Assembly: GCA_016783965.1 (NCBI GenBank)
Contig: JADHVO010000005.1
Coordinates: 310,001 to 374,000, forward strand
DNA from: Alphaproteobacteria bacterium
GTDB taxonomy: Bacteria > Pseudomonadota > Alphaproteobacteria > Micropepsales > Micropepsaceae
DNA: 64,000 nt
Direction of reading: 5' to 3'
The notes below the pieces were generated by a model. That model had not been told where the DNA came from. It saw only the letters and a program-made list of their open reading frames with translations, and ran no database searches. A program made the translations under genes and the position numbers. Positions within the stretch are counted from its first letter, which is position 1, and every line of letters starts with the position of its first letter. Below, in pieces: positions 13,908-22,486 of this stretch.

Positions 13908-15029
13908 GTGACAGCGCTAGCCATAAGCGGAACTGGCCTCTACACGCCGCCGCATTCGATCTCGAACGACGAACTCGTAACCGCTTTCAACACCTATGTT
14001 CGCAACACCAACGCGGCCAATGCCGATGCCATCGCGGCCGGCACGAAGACGGCGCTGGTGGAGTCGTCCGCTGAATTCGTCGTGAAGGCCTCCGGCATCA
14101 AGGCGCGTTACGTCGTCGACAAGGATGGCGTGCTCGATCCCGACGTCATGTGCCCGCGCATTCCCGAGCGTCCGAACGATCAGCTTTCGATCCTGGCCGA
14201 GATGGCCGTCACGGCGGCACGTGACGCGCTGAAGGCGGCGGACCGCAAGCCGCAAGACGTCGACGGCGTCCTGGTGGGCGCCTCGAACATGCAGCGCGCC
14301 TATCCCGCCATGGCGATCGAGGTGCAGGATGCGCTGGGCATCGATGGCTTCGGTTTCGACATGAACGTCGCCTGCTCCAGCGCCACCTTCGCGCTGCAAG
14401 CCGCGGCCGATATGGTCGCCAACGGTCACGCGCGCGCGATTCTCGTGTGCAATCCGGAGATCTGCTCCGGCCATCTCAACTTCCGTGACCGCGACAGCCA
14501 CTTCATTTTCGGCGACGTCGCGACTGCCTTCTTGGTGGAGCGCGCCGATACCGCCCGCGGCGCCAACAGCTGGAAGATCGTCGCCACGCGGCTCAAGACA
14601 AAGTTCTCGAACAACATCCGCAACAATTTCGGTTTCCTGAACCGCACGGCGCCCGAAGGCGTTGGCAAGCCGGACAAGCTCTTCGTCCAGGAGGGCCGCA
14701 AGGTCTTCAAGGAAGTCGTGCCGATGGTCTCCGAACTCATCGTCACCCACTTGGCCGACAGCGGCATCGCCGCGGCGCAACTCAAGCGGCTGTGGCTGCA
14801 CCAGGCCAACATCGGCATGAACGACCTGATCGCCAGGCGCGTGCTGGGCCGCGATCCACTACCGGGTGAAGCGCCGAACATCCTCGACGAGTACGCGAAC
14901 ACCAGCTCGGCCGGGTCGGTTATCGCCTTTCACAAATTCAGCGACGACCTCAAGTTCGGGGACATCGGGCTCTTGTGTTCGTTCGGCGCCGGCTACTCGG
15001 CCGGAAGCGTCATCCTGCAAAAGCTCTGA
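13908..15029 (+). CDS. Beta-ketoacyl-ACP synthase III family protein
   Basis: DMNVACSSATFALQAAADMV active-site Cys, WLHQANIGMNDLI, EYANTSSAGSVIAF; GTG start. Confidence 0.85.
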   Translation: MTALAISGTGLYTPPHSISNDELVTAFNTYVRNTNAANADAIAAGTKTALVESSAEFVVKASGIKARYVVDKDGVLDPDVMCPRIPERPNDQLSILAEMAVTAARDALKAADRKPQDVDGVLVGASNMQRAYPAMAIEVQDALGIDGFGFDMNVACSSATFALQAAADMVANGHARAILVCNPEICSGHLNFRDRDSHFIFGDVATAFLVERADTARGANSWKIVATRLKTKFSNNIRNNFGFLNRTAPEGVGKPDKLFVQEGRKVFKEVVPMVSELIVTHLADSGIAAAQLKRLWLHQANIGMNDLIARRVLGRDPLPGEAPNILDEYANTSSAGSVIAFHKFSDDLKFGDIGLLCSFGAGYSAGSVILQKL

Positions 15030-15119
15030 GCGCATTCTACGCGCCACGATTTTTACTTCGCAGAGGCGAGGCGACGCTTGCGAATAGGATCGCGACAACA
15101 ACATCGGCACACGTCCGCC

Positions 15120-15463
15120 CGTTTCGAAGGCATGCGCACCGAAAAACGCGCGCCTACACCATTCTTGTTGGCTTCATGCTTGGCGTGCTCGTGACGATTT
15201 CGTCCGTCGGCGCCGGCGCGCTCGGCGTTACCGCGCTGATCCTGCTCTACCCGCGTTCGCCCATCGGGAAGATTGCGGGCTCCGACATCGCGCACGCGGT
15301 GCCGCTGACCCTGCCTGCCGGTGCCGGACATCTCGTAGGTGGCAGCATCAATACGGGCACGCTGGCATCATGATTGCCAGCGCCTTCGCGCTGCGCCGAC
15401 ACAGCGTTGCGCATCGTCCTTGCGCTCACGCTGATGCTGGTAGCGGCCAGGCTTCTCTTCTAA
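15120..15463 (+). pseudogene. Truncated TauE/SafE (TSUP) permease remnant
   Basis: AYTILVGFMLGVLVTISSVGAGALGVTALILLYPRSPIGKIAGSDIAHAVPLTLPAGAGHLVGGSINTGTLAS, TGA stop at 15371, then TALRIVLALTLMLVAARLLF* resembling the family C-terminus. Confidence 0.65.
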
Positions 15464-16329
15464 TGCACCAGGAACACCGGCAGGTCCGCGTGGCTCACGA
15501 CCTGCCGTGTTACACCGGAGAAAAACATCTCTCGCAGGCGATTGTGGCCGTAGCCGCCTGCCACGAGCATCCCTGCACCACCCTCAGAGGCCGCCTTGAG
15601 CAGCACGTCAGCAATCGGTCGATTGCCGCCATCGACCTTCCGCTCTGTCGCTGCGATGCCTTGCAGCTTCAGATAGGCGCACACGTCCGAGCAGCCGATC
15701 GGCTCGTCCTTGCCGCGCGTGACACTGAGGATTTCCACCGACTGCGCGCATTTCAGGAATGGCAACGCGGCGGTGACGGCGTGGGCCGAGGCCACGCTGT
15801 CGTTCCAGGCAACCGACACTTTTTTCATGCAGAAGCTCGAGGGCGCCGCCTGTGCGCTGAGCAGCACCGGCCTGCCGGTCTCAAGCAACGTCGCCTCGAA
15901 AGCTTCCGTCAGCCCGGGCCGATCGCCCTCCTTCAGCGCCCCAAACACCACCAGGTCCGACAGACGTGCCGCCAACGTCACCTGATCGGCGAAATTGCCC
16001 GTGACTTCCCGAAAGGATGCTGTCGGCGCGCTGCCCAACTCCGGCACATCCTGTACGGCCGCGCCGGCCTCTTTTGCAGCGGCCTGCAACGAGGCCCTGG
16101 CAACCTTGATCGCCTCATCCGACGCCTTCTTGGAGGCGTCTGCGATCTCCTGCATCACGTTCGCAGAGACGCTCTCGCCGTAGAACGGCACGGCTTCCGT
16201 CGCATCGGGCCGCACGAATAGCGCCGCAACGTGGGCATTGAACGGCCGGGCTGCGGCGAAGGCGCTTGAGAGCACGGTATGATCGCGCGCACCGCCCGTG
16301 AGCGGCGCCAGAATCTTAACGAACGTCAT
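15460..16329 (-). CDS. Universal stress protein family protein
   Basis: MTFVKILAPLTGGARDHTVLSSAFAAARPFNAHVAALFVRPDA and C-terminal GMLVAGGYGHNRLREMFFSGVTRQVVSHADLPVFLVH. Confidence 0.92.
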   Translation of the reverse strand: MTFVKILAPLTGGARDHTVLSSAFAAARPFNAHVAALFVRPDATEAVPFYGESVSANVMQEIADASKKASDEAIKVARASLQAAAKEAGAAVQDVPELGSAPTASFREVTGNFADQVTLAARLSDLVVFGALKEGDRPGLTEAFEATLLETGRPVLLSAQAAPSSFCMKKVSVAWNDSVASAHAVTAALPFLKCAQSVEILSVTRGKDEPIGCSDVCAYLKLQGIAATERKVDGGNRPIADVLLKAASEGGAGMLVAGGYGHNRLREMFFSGVTRQVVSHADLPVFLVH

Positions 16330-16381
16330 GGGGCGTCTCCCGTGGGACGAGAAGAAAACGCGGAACCGAAACGCAGCGTTC

Positions 16382-18787
16382 CTAGAACCGCCACCATCCG
16401 TCAAGATGTACCGGCTTCAGCACGCGCGGCCGGGCAAAGTCGATCAGGCGTTCGCGCACCAGCCGGTTGAAGCTTCCTCGGGGAAATGTGCCGTCGCGCC
16501 GGCGCGACCCGGCAGGCATCCCGGTGAGCACCTCGATTGCCTCGTCGACCGTATCGAGCGCGTAGACGGCAAACCGCCCGTCCCGCACCGCCTGGACCAC
16601 ATCCTCGCGCAGCATCAGGCTCACGAGGTTCGCCTTGGGAATGATGACGCCATGGTGACGGCCAAGCCCGCGCGCCGCGCAGACATCGAAGAAACCCTCG
16701 ATCTTCTCGTTCGCGCCGCCGATCGGCTGCATCTCGCCATGCTGATTGACCGATCCGGTGATCGCAATTCCCTGCCGTGTAGGCACGTCGGCGATGGCCG
16801 ACAGGATAGCGATCAGTTCGGCCGCAGCAGCGCTGTCCCCGTCGATCGCCCCATAGGACTGCTCGAACGCCACACTGGCCGAGACGGACAGCGGCCGTCC
16901 GATGGCATAGGCACCGTTCAGATAGCCGGACAGGATCTGTACGCCTTTCACATGGCTCGGTCCGGCGAATCTCGCGAGCCGTTCGATGTCGATGACCCGT
17001 CCATCGCCAGGCGCCACGCGCGCCGTGATTCGTGCCGGCACACCGAAAGCAAAGCCGGCGGCGCTCAGCACCGTCAGTCCGTTGACCTGTCCGGCACGTG
17101 CGCCGTCTGTATCGATGAACACGATCCGCCGCTGGATCAGCTCATGCTCAAGCGCCTTGAGCCGCCCGGACCGGTCGTCCCGCGCCGCCACCGCGCGCGC
17201 GATATCGGCGGCCGAGATCAGCGAACGGCCGTCAAGCGCCGCATAGTGATCGCCCTCGCGCACGATGTCGGCCAGCCGCCCCAGCCGCACGCTGACCTTT
17301 TCGGCATCGCCCGCCTGCCGCGACGCCTCGTCGAGCAGTCGCGCCGCGCCAGCCGTATCGAGATGCTTGAGCCCATCGGTCCGCGCGATGGATGCCATTG
17401 TGAACAGCAGGTCGGCACAGTTCTCCTCGGTGCGAAGCGCAGTCGTCGAGAAGTCCGCCTGCACCTTGAACAGGTCGGCAAATTCCGGATCAAACTGGCA
17501 AAGCCGGTGATAGACCCAGGGCTCGCCGAACAGGACGATCTTGACGTCCAGCGGGAGCGGTTCCGGCTGGATCGTCACCGTCTGGGTCCGGTCTAGAATG
17601 TCCGCGACACTCTCGATCTTCACCTGCCGCGCCTTGAGCGCCCGCTTCAGCGTCTCCCACGACAGCTCCTGCCGGAACAGGTCCATCGCGTCGATCAGCA
17701 GGAAGCCGCCATTGGCGCAATGCAGCGCACCCGGCTTGATGAACATGAAGTCCGTGACAACGGTCATCAGCACCGGCACATGTTCGATCTTGCCGATCAG
17801 GCTGGTGACGGAAGGCAGCCCAAGCGTCACGACCGGCGCGCCGCCGGCGCCGCCGTTGTCGACGATCAGGTTCACTTCATAGCGGTGGAACACGCCGCCT
17901 TCCCGGCGGCTTCGCTCATCCGTCTCGCCGCGCGCGACGGCCTGGAGCAGATCGATCTGCGCCACGGCATCCCGGAAGACCGCCTCGATGTACGCATGTG
18001 CCTCGCGGTGTCCGGCGTAGCGCTGCGAAAGCGGTGCGGCCAGGGCGCGCAGGGCGTGCTCTCCCATCTCGCGATCGATCTGCGATACGTGTTCCAGCGT
18101 CGCCTGCCGCAGCCGCTCCAACCGCTCCACCGCCTTTTCGAGCGCGGCACGCAGTTCGCGCACGCGGCCAAGCAGACGGTCCCGTTCGGCCTTCGGCGTG
18201 GCGCGATATTCGTCTTCGGACAGCACAAGCCCGTCTCGCGAAGGCCGGAAATCGAAGGCGCCTTCACCGCGCTCGACCAGCGCAAGACCGTGGATGTCGG
18301 CCTGCTTGCGCAACAGCTCGAACGTGCTCTCTGCGGTAACATGGAATTCCTCTTCCAGAGCCGCGCGCCGCTGCCGGTAGTCGTCGCCTTCGAACAGCTT
18401 GGGCATCGCGCCTTTCAGCGAGTCCGTGAACTCCTGCATTGCCGCCCTGAACTTCGCGCCCTCGCCGGCCGCAAAGCGCAATGCGCACGGTCGGTGCGGT
18501 GCCGCGAAGTTGTGGACGTACGCGATGTCCTGCGCCGCCGGCATGGAGGCCGCCAGCCGCTTCAGGGCACGGCTCACCGCGGCGCGCTTGCCCGTGCCCG
18601 TCGGACCCGTGACGAAGATATTGTAGCCGGCCTGGGCCATGCCCGCGCCGAAGTGGAGCGCCCGCATGGCGCGGTCCTGCCCCACGGGACCCACCGGCTC
18701 CGGCAGGGTATCTGTCGTCTTAAAGGGCAGCTGCGTCGGATCCGTCACCCGCCGCAGCTTCTCCGCCCCCAGGGGCTTGATGCTCAT
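16382..18787 (-). CDS. Lon-like ATP-dependent protease (AAA + S16 protease domain)
   Basis: FVTGPTGTGKRAAV Walker A and YGAIDGDSAAAAELIAILSAIADVPTRQGIAITGSVNQHGEMQPIGGANEKIEGFFDVC S16 domain. Confidence 0.93.
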   Translation of the reverse strand: MSIKPLGAEKLRRVTDPTQLPFKTTDTLPEPVGPVGQDRAMRALHFGAGMAQAGYNIFVTGPTGTGKRAAVSRALKRLAASMPAAQDIAYVHNFAAPHRPCALRFAAGEGAKFRAAMQEFTDSLKGAMPKLFEGDDYRQRRAALEEEFHVTAESTFELLRKQADIHGLALVERGEGAFDFRPSRDGLVLSEDEYRATPKAERDRLLGRVRELRAALEKAVERLERLRQATLEHVSQIDREMGEHALRALAAPLSQRYAGHREAHAYIEAVFRDAVAQIDLLQAVARGETDERSRREGGVFHRYEVNLIVDNGGAGGAPVVTLGLPSVTSLIGKIEHVPVLMTVVTDFMFIKPGALHCANGGFLLIDAMDLFRQELSWETLKRALKARQVKIESVADILDRTQTVTIQPEPLPLDVKIVLFGEPWVYHRLCQFDPEFADLFKVQADFSTTALRTEENCADLLFTMASIARTDGLKHLDTAGAARLLDEASRQAGDAEKVSVRLGRLADIVREGDHYAALDGRSLISAADIARAVAARDDRSGRLKALEHELIQRRIVFIDTDGARAGQVNGLTVLSAAGFAFGVPARITARVAPGDGRVIDIERLARFAGPSHVKGVQILSGYLNGAYAIGRPLSVSASVAFEQSYGAIDGDSAAAAELIAILSAIADVPTRQGIAITGSVNQHGEMQPIGGANEKIEGFFDVCAARGLGRHHGVIIPKANLVSLMLREDVVQAVRDGRFAVYALDTVDEAIEVLTGMPAGSRRRDGTFPRGSFNRLVRERLIDFARPRVLKPVHLDGWWRF

Positions 18788-18904
18788 GTGGTCCCCGACG
18801 CCGGCGATTTTCCGGCTGTACGGCGGGACTATATCGACGGGTGTTTCGCGCCTCGCACGCCAACGCGGTTTAGGGTAAACACGCGGCCCGCTTGCAGGAG
18901 TCCC

Positions 18905-19492
18905 ATGTCCCACCCACCCACGCGCGCCTGGCAGCGCATGCTGAGCGGCCGCCGCCTAGATTTGCTCGACCCGTCGCCGCTGGATGTCGAGATCGAGGAT
19001 ATTGCCCACGGACTCGCCCGCGTCGCCCGCTGGAATGGTCAGACCAAGGGCGAGCATGCCTTCTCGGTCGCACAGCACTGCCTCCTGGTCGAACGGATCG
19101 TCTCCGAGCTTCGGCCCGGCCTTACCCGTGAAGCCCGGCTTGCGGCCCTTCTCCACGACGCTCCTGAATATGTTATCGGTGACCTCATTTCTCCATTCAA
19201 AGTAGCAATTGGCATTGATTACAAAGCTTTGGAGAACAGACTTCAGAATGCAATTCACCTGCGTTTCGGCCTGCCCGCGACCCTAAATCCGACATTAACG
19301 AAGCTTTTCAAGAGGGCCGATCTCATCGCCGCCTTCTTTGAGGCCACGCAGCTCGCAGGCTTTGAGATGGAGGTCGCGCGCAAGCTCTTCGTGGTTCCTC
19401 CGGCCCTGATGAAGACACCCCGGCTGGTTCCCCTCGCAACCGCCGAGGCCCAAGCCCAATTTCTGGACAGGTTTAAAAGGCTGGCAGGCTGA
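18905..19492 (+). CDS. HD-domain (YfbR-like) phosphohydrolase
   Basis: QHCLLVERIV..LAALLHDAPEYVIGDLISPFK HD motif. Confidence 0.85.
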   Translation: MSHPPTRAWQRMLSGRRLDLLDPSPLDVEIEDIAHGLARVARWNGQTKGEHAFSVAQHCLLVERIVSELRPGLTREARLAALLHDAPEYVIGDLISPFKVAIGIDYKALENRLQNAIHLRFGLPATLNPTLTKLFKRADLIAAFFEATQLAGFEMEVARKLFVVPPALMKTPRLVPLATAEAQAQFLDRFKRLAG

Positions 19493-19530
19493 CGCCTTCC
19501 ACTCGTCACGATCCTTCGCTAGCAAGGAGC

Positions 19531-20049
19531 ATGTCGCGCATCCTGGTCACGCCGCTATCCGCCGTTGACGACGTCATCCGGTCCCACCGGCCGTCGCACT
19601 TGATCACCCTGCTCTCGCCGGAGCACATGATCGAGACGCCGCAAGGCTTCCCCCCCGAGCGCCACCTTCGCCTCGGCATCAACGACGTGGTCGATGTCGC
19701 GGCCGGCGAGAACCCTCCGCTGAAGGAACATGTTGCGCAGCTGCTGGCATTCACCCGCGACTGGCCCGCCGAGGCGCCGATCCTGGTGCATTGCTGGGCC
19801 GGCATCAGCCGGTCCATGGCAGCAAGCTACATCATCCTGTGCGACCGGCTCGGCCACGGCAGCGAGTTCTTCGCCGCAAAGGCCATCCGCAGCCGCGCCC
19901 GCCACGCCTATCCCAACGCGCTTCTGGTTCAATATGCCGACGACCTTCTGGGGCGGCAGGGACGGATGATCGATGCCGTCCGCAGCATTGGCGCCGGCGC
20001 CCTCGCTGCGGAAGGTGAAGTGGTCGAGTTGCCACTGGTGGGCCTGTGA
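19531..20049 (+). CDS. Tyrosine/dual-specificity phosphatase-like protein
   Basis: ILVHCWAGISRSMAASYIILC, a CX5R phosphatase loop. Confidence 0.75.
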   Translation: MSRILVTPLSAVDDVIRSHRPSHLITLLSPEHMIETPQGFPPERHLRLGINDVVDVAAGENPPLKEHVAQLLAFTRDWPAEAPILVHCWAGISRSMAASYIILCDRLGHGSEFFAAKAIRSRARHAYPNALLVQYADDLLGRQGRMIDAVRSIGAGALAAEGEVVELPLVGL

Positions 20050-21005
20050 GCGCCAAGCTCAACCATGTCGTGAGCATCGGGCTGTCCGCGGCTATCGTCT
20101 CGGTGGCCAACGAGCGGCCCTGCGTCCTGGTCGTCCATCACGACGGCAAGGAAGATGCGCTGCCTTTCGGCCCGTTCGATCCCTTGAATCACCGCACGCT
20201 CGACAGCGGCTTGCGCCGTTGGGTGGGCGAGCAGACACAGCTCGATCTTGGCTATGCCGAGCAGCTCTACACATTTGGCGACCGCGGGCGCCATCTGCCC
20301 ACGCCCGACGAAGGCGCGCGCGTCGTGTCGGTCGGCTATCTGGCGCTGACGCGCCAGGCGGGCGCTCTCAAGGTCGCCGACACGCAGTGGAGCGACTGGT
20401 ACAAGTACTTCCCGTGGGAGGATTGGCGCGAAGCAAAGCCCACGGTCATAGATGATGTCATCGCCCCGGCGCTGCGCCAGTTCGCGAGAGCCGCAACCGG
20501 CACCGAAGCCTCCGACCAACGCCGCGAACGCATCCGTCTGTGCTTCGGCTTCGACGGCCTCGCCTGGGACGAAGAGAAAGTCCTCGAACGCTACGAACTG
20601 CTTTACGAAGCCGGTCTCGTGCAAGAAGCCCTGCGCGACGGCCGCGCGCCCATTGCAAAGGCCGCGCCGCTCGGTGTGAGCATGACCTTCGACCACCGCC
20701 GCATTCTCGCCACCGCCATCGCCCGTCTGCGTGGCAAGATGAAATACCGTCCCGTGGTGTTCGAGCTGATGCCGCCGAGCTTCACGCTGCTCGAGCTTCA
20801 GCGCACCGTCGAAGCCCTTTCGGGTATTCGTCTGCACAAGCAAAATTTCCGCCGGCTGGTCGAGGACCAGGGCCTTGTCGAAGGTACCGGCAGGGTCGCC
20901 ACACAATCACGCGGTCGCCCCGCCGAACTCTTCCGCTTCCGCCGCGAGGTCCTGCGCGAGCGCCCGGCGCCTGGCGTGCGTCTCGGTGCAAGGAAGGCCG
21001 GATGA
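20046..21005 (+). CDS. NrtR-like Nudix-domain / winged-helix transcriptional regulator
   Basis: N-terminal Nudix-like domain plus C-terminal TLLELQRTVEALSGIRLHKQNFRRLVEDQGLVEGTG....GRPAELFRFRREVL wHTH typical of NrtR; located near nadABC. Confidence 0.8.
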   Translation: MSAKLNHVVSIGLSAAIVSVANERPCVLVVHHDGKEDALPFGPFDPLNHRTLDSGLRRWVGEQTQLDLGYAEQLYTFGDRGRHLPTPDEGARVVSVGYLALTRQAGALKVADTQWSDWYKYFPWEDWREAKPTVIDDVIAPALRQFARAATGTEASDQRRERIRLCFGFDGLAWDEEKVLERYELLYEAGLVQEALRDGRAPIAKAAPLGVSMTFDHRRILATAIARLRGKMKYRPVVFELMPPSFTLLELQRTVEALSGIRLHKQNFRRLVEDQGLVEGTGRVATQSRGRPAELFRFRREVLRERPAPGVRLGARKAG

Positions 21006-21541
21006 TCCAGGTAGGCTTGCTGCGTGCGGTGAACGTTGGCGGCAATGCGAAGGTGCCGATGGCCGATCTGCGCGCGATGGCAGAGAAGATCGGCCTCAAG
21101 AATGCGCGCACGCTGCTCGCAAGCGGCAATCTCGTCTTCGATGCCGGCGCACGCACGCCGGCCGCCAGCGAGAAGCTGCTTGAGTCCGCCTGCGCAAAGA
21201 CTTTCGGCCTCAAGACCGACATCTATGTCCGAAGTCACGCAGAGCTGAAGACCATCATCGCGCGCAATCCGTTCGAGAAGGAAGCCGAGGATGATCCCAG
21301 CCACCTCGTCGTTCTCTTCATGCGCGATGCGCCCGGCGCCAAGGCCTTCGGCGCGCTTCAGAACTGGATCAAGGGCAGCGAACAGGTTCGCGGCGATGGC
21401 AATCACGCCTATATCGTTTATCCGGACGGTATCGGCATGTCGAAGCTCACCCCAGGCGTCATCGAACGTCACCTCGGCTGTGCCGGCACCGCCAGAAACT
21501 GGAACACCGTCGGCAAGCTGGCCGCTCTGTCCGTAGGCTGA
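21002..21541 (+). CDS. DUF1697 domain-containing protein
   Basis: LLRAVNVGGNAKVPMADLRAMAEKIGLKNARTLLASGNLVFDA; 4-bp ATGA overlap with the preceding gene. Confidence 0.88.
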   Translation: MIQVGLLRAVNVGGNAKVPMADLRAMAEKIGLKNARTLLASGNLVFDAGARTPAASEKLLESACAKTFGLKTDIYVRSHAELKTIIARNPFEKEAEDDPSHLVVLFMRDAPGAKAFGALQNWIKGSEQVRGDGNHAYIVYPDGIGMSKLTPGVIERHLGCAGTARNWNTVGKLAALSVG

Positions 21542-21717
21542 GGATTGGGGAATGTTGCTCGAAGCCACTGCCGAGGCGCTCGACGACGAACAAATTCTGC
21601 CGAACACCGGCGATTCGATCTCACGGCCGGTGAGCGAAAGCCCCTGTGCCGTCACTGGCAGCAAGTAGTTCGGATCGCGATAGAACGGGGAGCGCTGCGC
21701 GCCGGCAACGTCGTTGG

Positions 21718-21927
21718 TCACGTCCCGCTTTTCGCCTGCCACACCGCGCGCGCCTGGTTCAGGCTCATCGCATTCGCGCCGCCCGCGAAATCCGGATCGG
21801 CCGCCTGCACCGGATCGTCCTCCCAGCCGCAGCGCCGGCAGATCTCATATTCTCCGCGCACACCGATCGTGTAAGCGCCGCAGCAATCGCACGGCAGCAT
21901 CTTGCGCTTGGTGCCGCTGCCCGTCAT
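21718..21927 (-). CDS. CPCC-family cysteine-rich zinc-ribbon protein
   Basis: MLPCDCCGAYTIGVRGEYEICRRCGWEDDPVQAADPDFAGGANAMSLNQAR. Confidence 0.8.
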   Translation of the reverse strand: MTGSGTKRKMLPCDCCGAYTIGVRGEYEICRRCGWEDDPVQAADPDFAGGANAMSLNQARAVWQAKSGT

Positions 21928-22334
21928 CGCCGTTCCCAGTACCCCATGCCGTTGTCCGGCTTGAAGAACGTGCGCGGCGCGCCGTTCGAAGCGCGCACGG
22001 CAAATGTGTTGCTGTCCGGGTTGTAGAACAGCGTGTCGCCGTTATTGCGTGCCTTGGTCAGCGTGCCCGGCGGCGGATGATCGATGAACGCGTGCGCGCC
22101 GGCGACATAGGCATCGAGAGTCGTGAACTGCGGAAACTCGCCGCCATGCTTCTGCCAATGATGTTCCGCGTTGGCGATCCCGCCCGTCCAGATCGGCTCG
22201 TTCCAGGCGTTTGTGGTTTCTGCCGGGTGACCGTGAACCGGCGCCGGAGTGCTACTTTCGAGTCCGGCGAAGCGTGCTATCGCAAGGACAACCAGCAGCG
22301 CAACTACGCCTAACGCGCCGTATCTACTGCGCAA
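21924..22334 (-). CDS. N-terminally anchored protein with polymorphic-toxin-like C-terminal domain (candidate toxin)
   Basis: TTG start 5 nt after GGAGG; MRSRYGALGVVALLVVLAIARFAG anchor; HHWQKHGGEFPQFTTLDAYVAGAHAFIDHPPPGTLTKARNNGDTLFYNPDSNTFAVRASNGAPRTFFKPDNGMGYW resembles toxin C-termini; 4-bp overlap with CPCC gene. Longer ORF reaches 22523. Confidence 0.55.
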   Translation of the reverse strand: MRSRYGALGVVALLVVLAIARFAGLESSTPAPVHGHPAETTNAWNEPIWTGGIANAEHHWQKHGGEFPQFTTLDAYVAGAHAFIDHPPPGTLTKARNNGDTLFYNPDSNTFAVRASNGAPRTFFKPDNGMGYWERR

Positions 22335-22365
22335 TTTCGCCTCCACAGCTGGATCGAATCGCTGC

Positions 22366-22394
22366 TTGACAGCTTTATGCTCATATGTAGCATA
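22366..22394 (+). promoter_or_regulatory. Candidate nadA promoter and operator 1 (TTGACA ... TATGCTCATATGTAGCATA)
   Basis: TTGACA at 22366-22371; palindrome TATGCT-N7-AGCATA at 22376-22394. Confidence 0.5.
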
Positions 22395-22407
22395 ACAAAT
22401 TAACGAC

Positions 22408-22430
22408 ACCGGCTTGAAAGCCGGTTTTCT
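22408..22430 (+). terminator. Terminator-like hairpin in nadA leader
   Basis: ACCGGCTT-GA-AAGCCGGT followed by TTTCTT. Confidence 0.5.
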
Positions 22431-22442
22431 TGCCCCACATAT

Positions 22443-22459
22443 ATGCTCACATTGAGCAT
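22443..22459. promoter_or_regulatory. Candidate operator 2: ATGCTCA-CAT-TGAGCAT
   Basis: Perfect 17-bp palindrome 28 bp upstream of the nadA ATG; shares the ATGCTCA half-site with operator 1. Confidence 0.55.
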
Positions 22460-22486
22460 TATTCGGAGCAAGACAGGGAGAAACAG

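Noticed and set aside
21556-21742. Minus-strand peptide AQRSPFYRDPNYLLPVTAQGLSLTGREIESPVFG in the DUF1697-CPCC gap
   Set aside because: Looks possibly coding but merges into a shadow frame of DUF1697 and matches no family I can name; not enough to call a gene or remnant.
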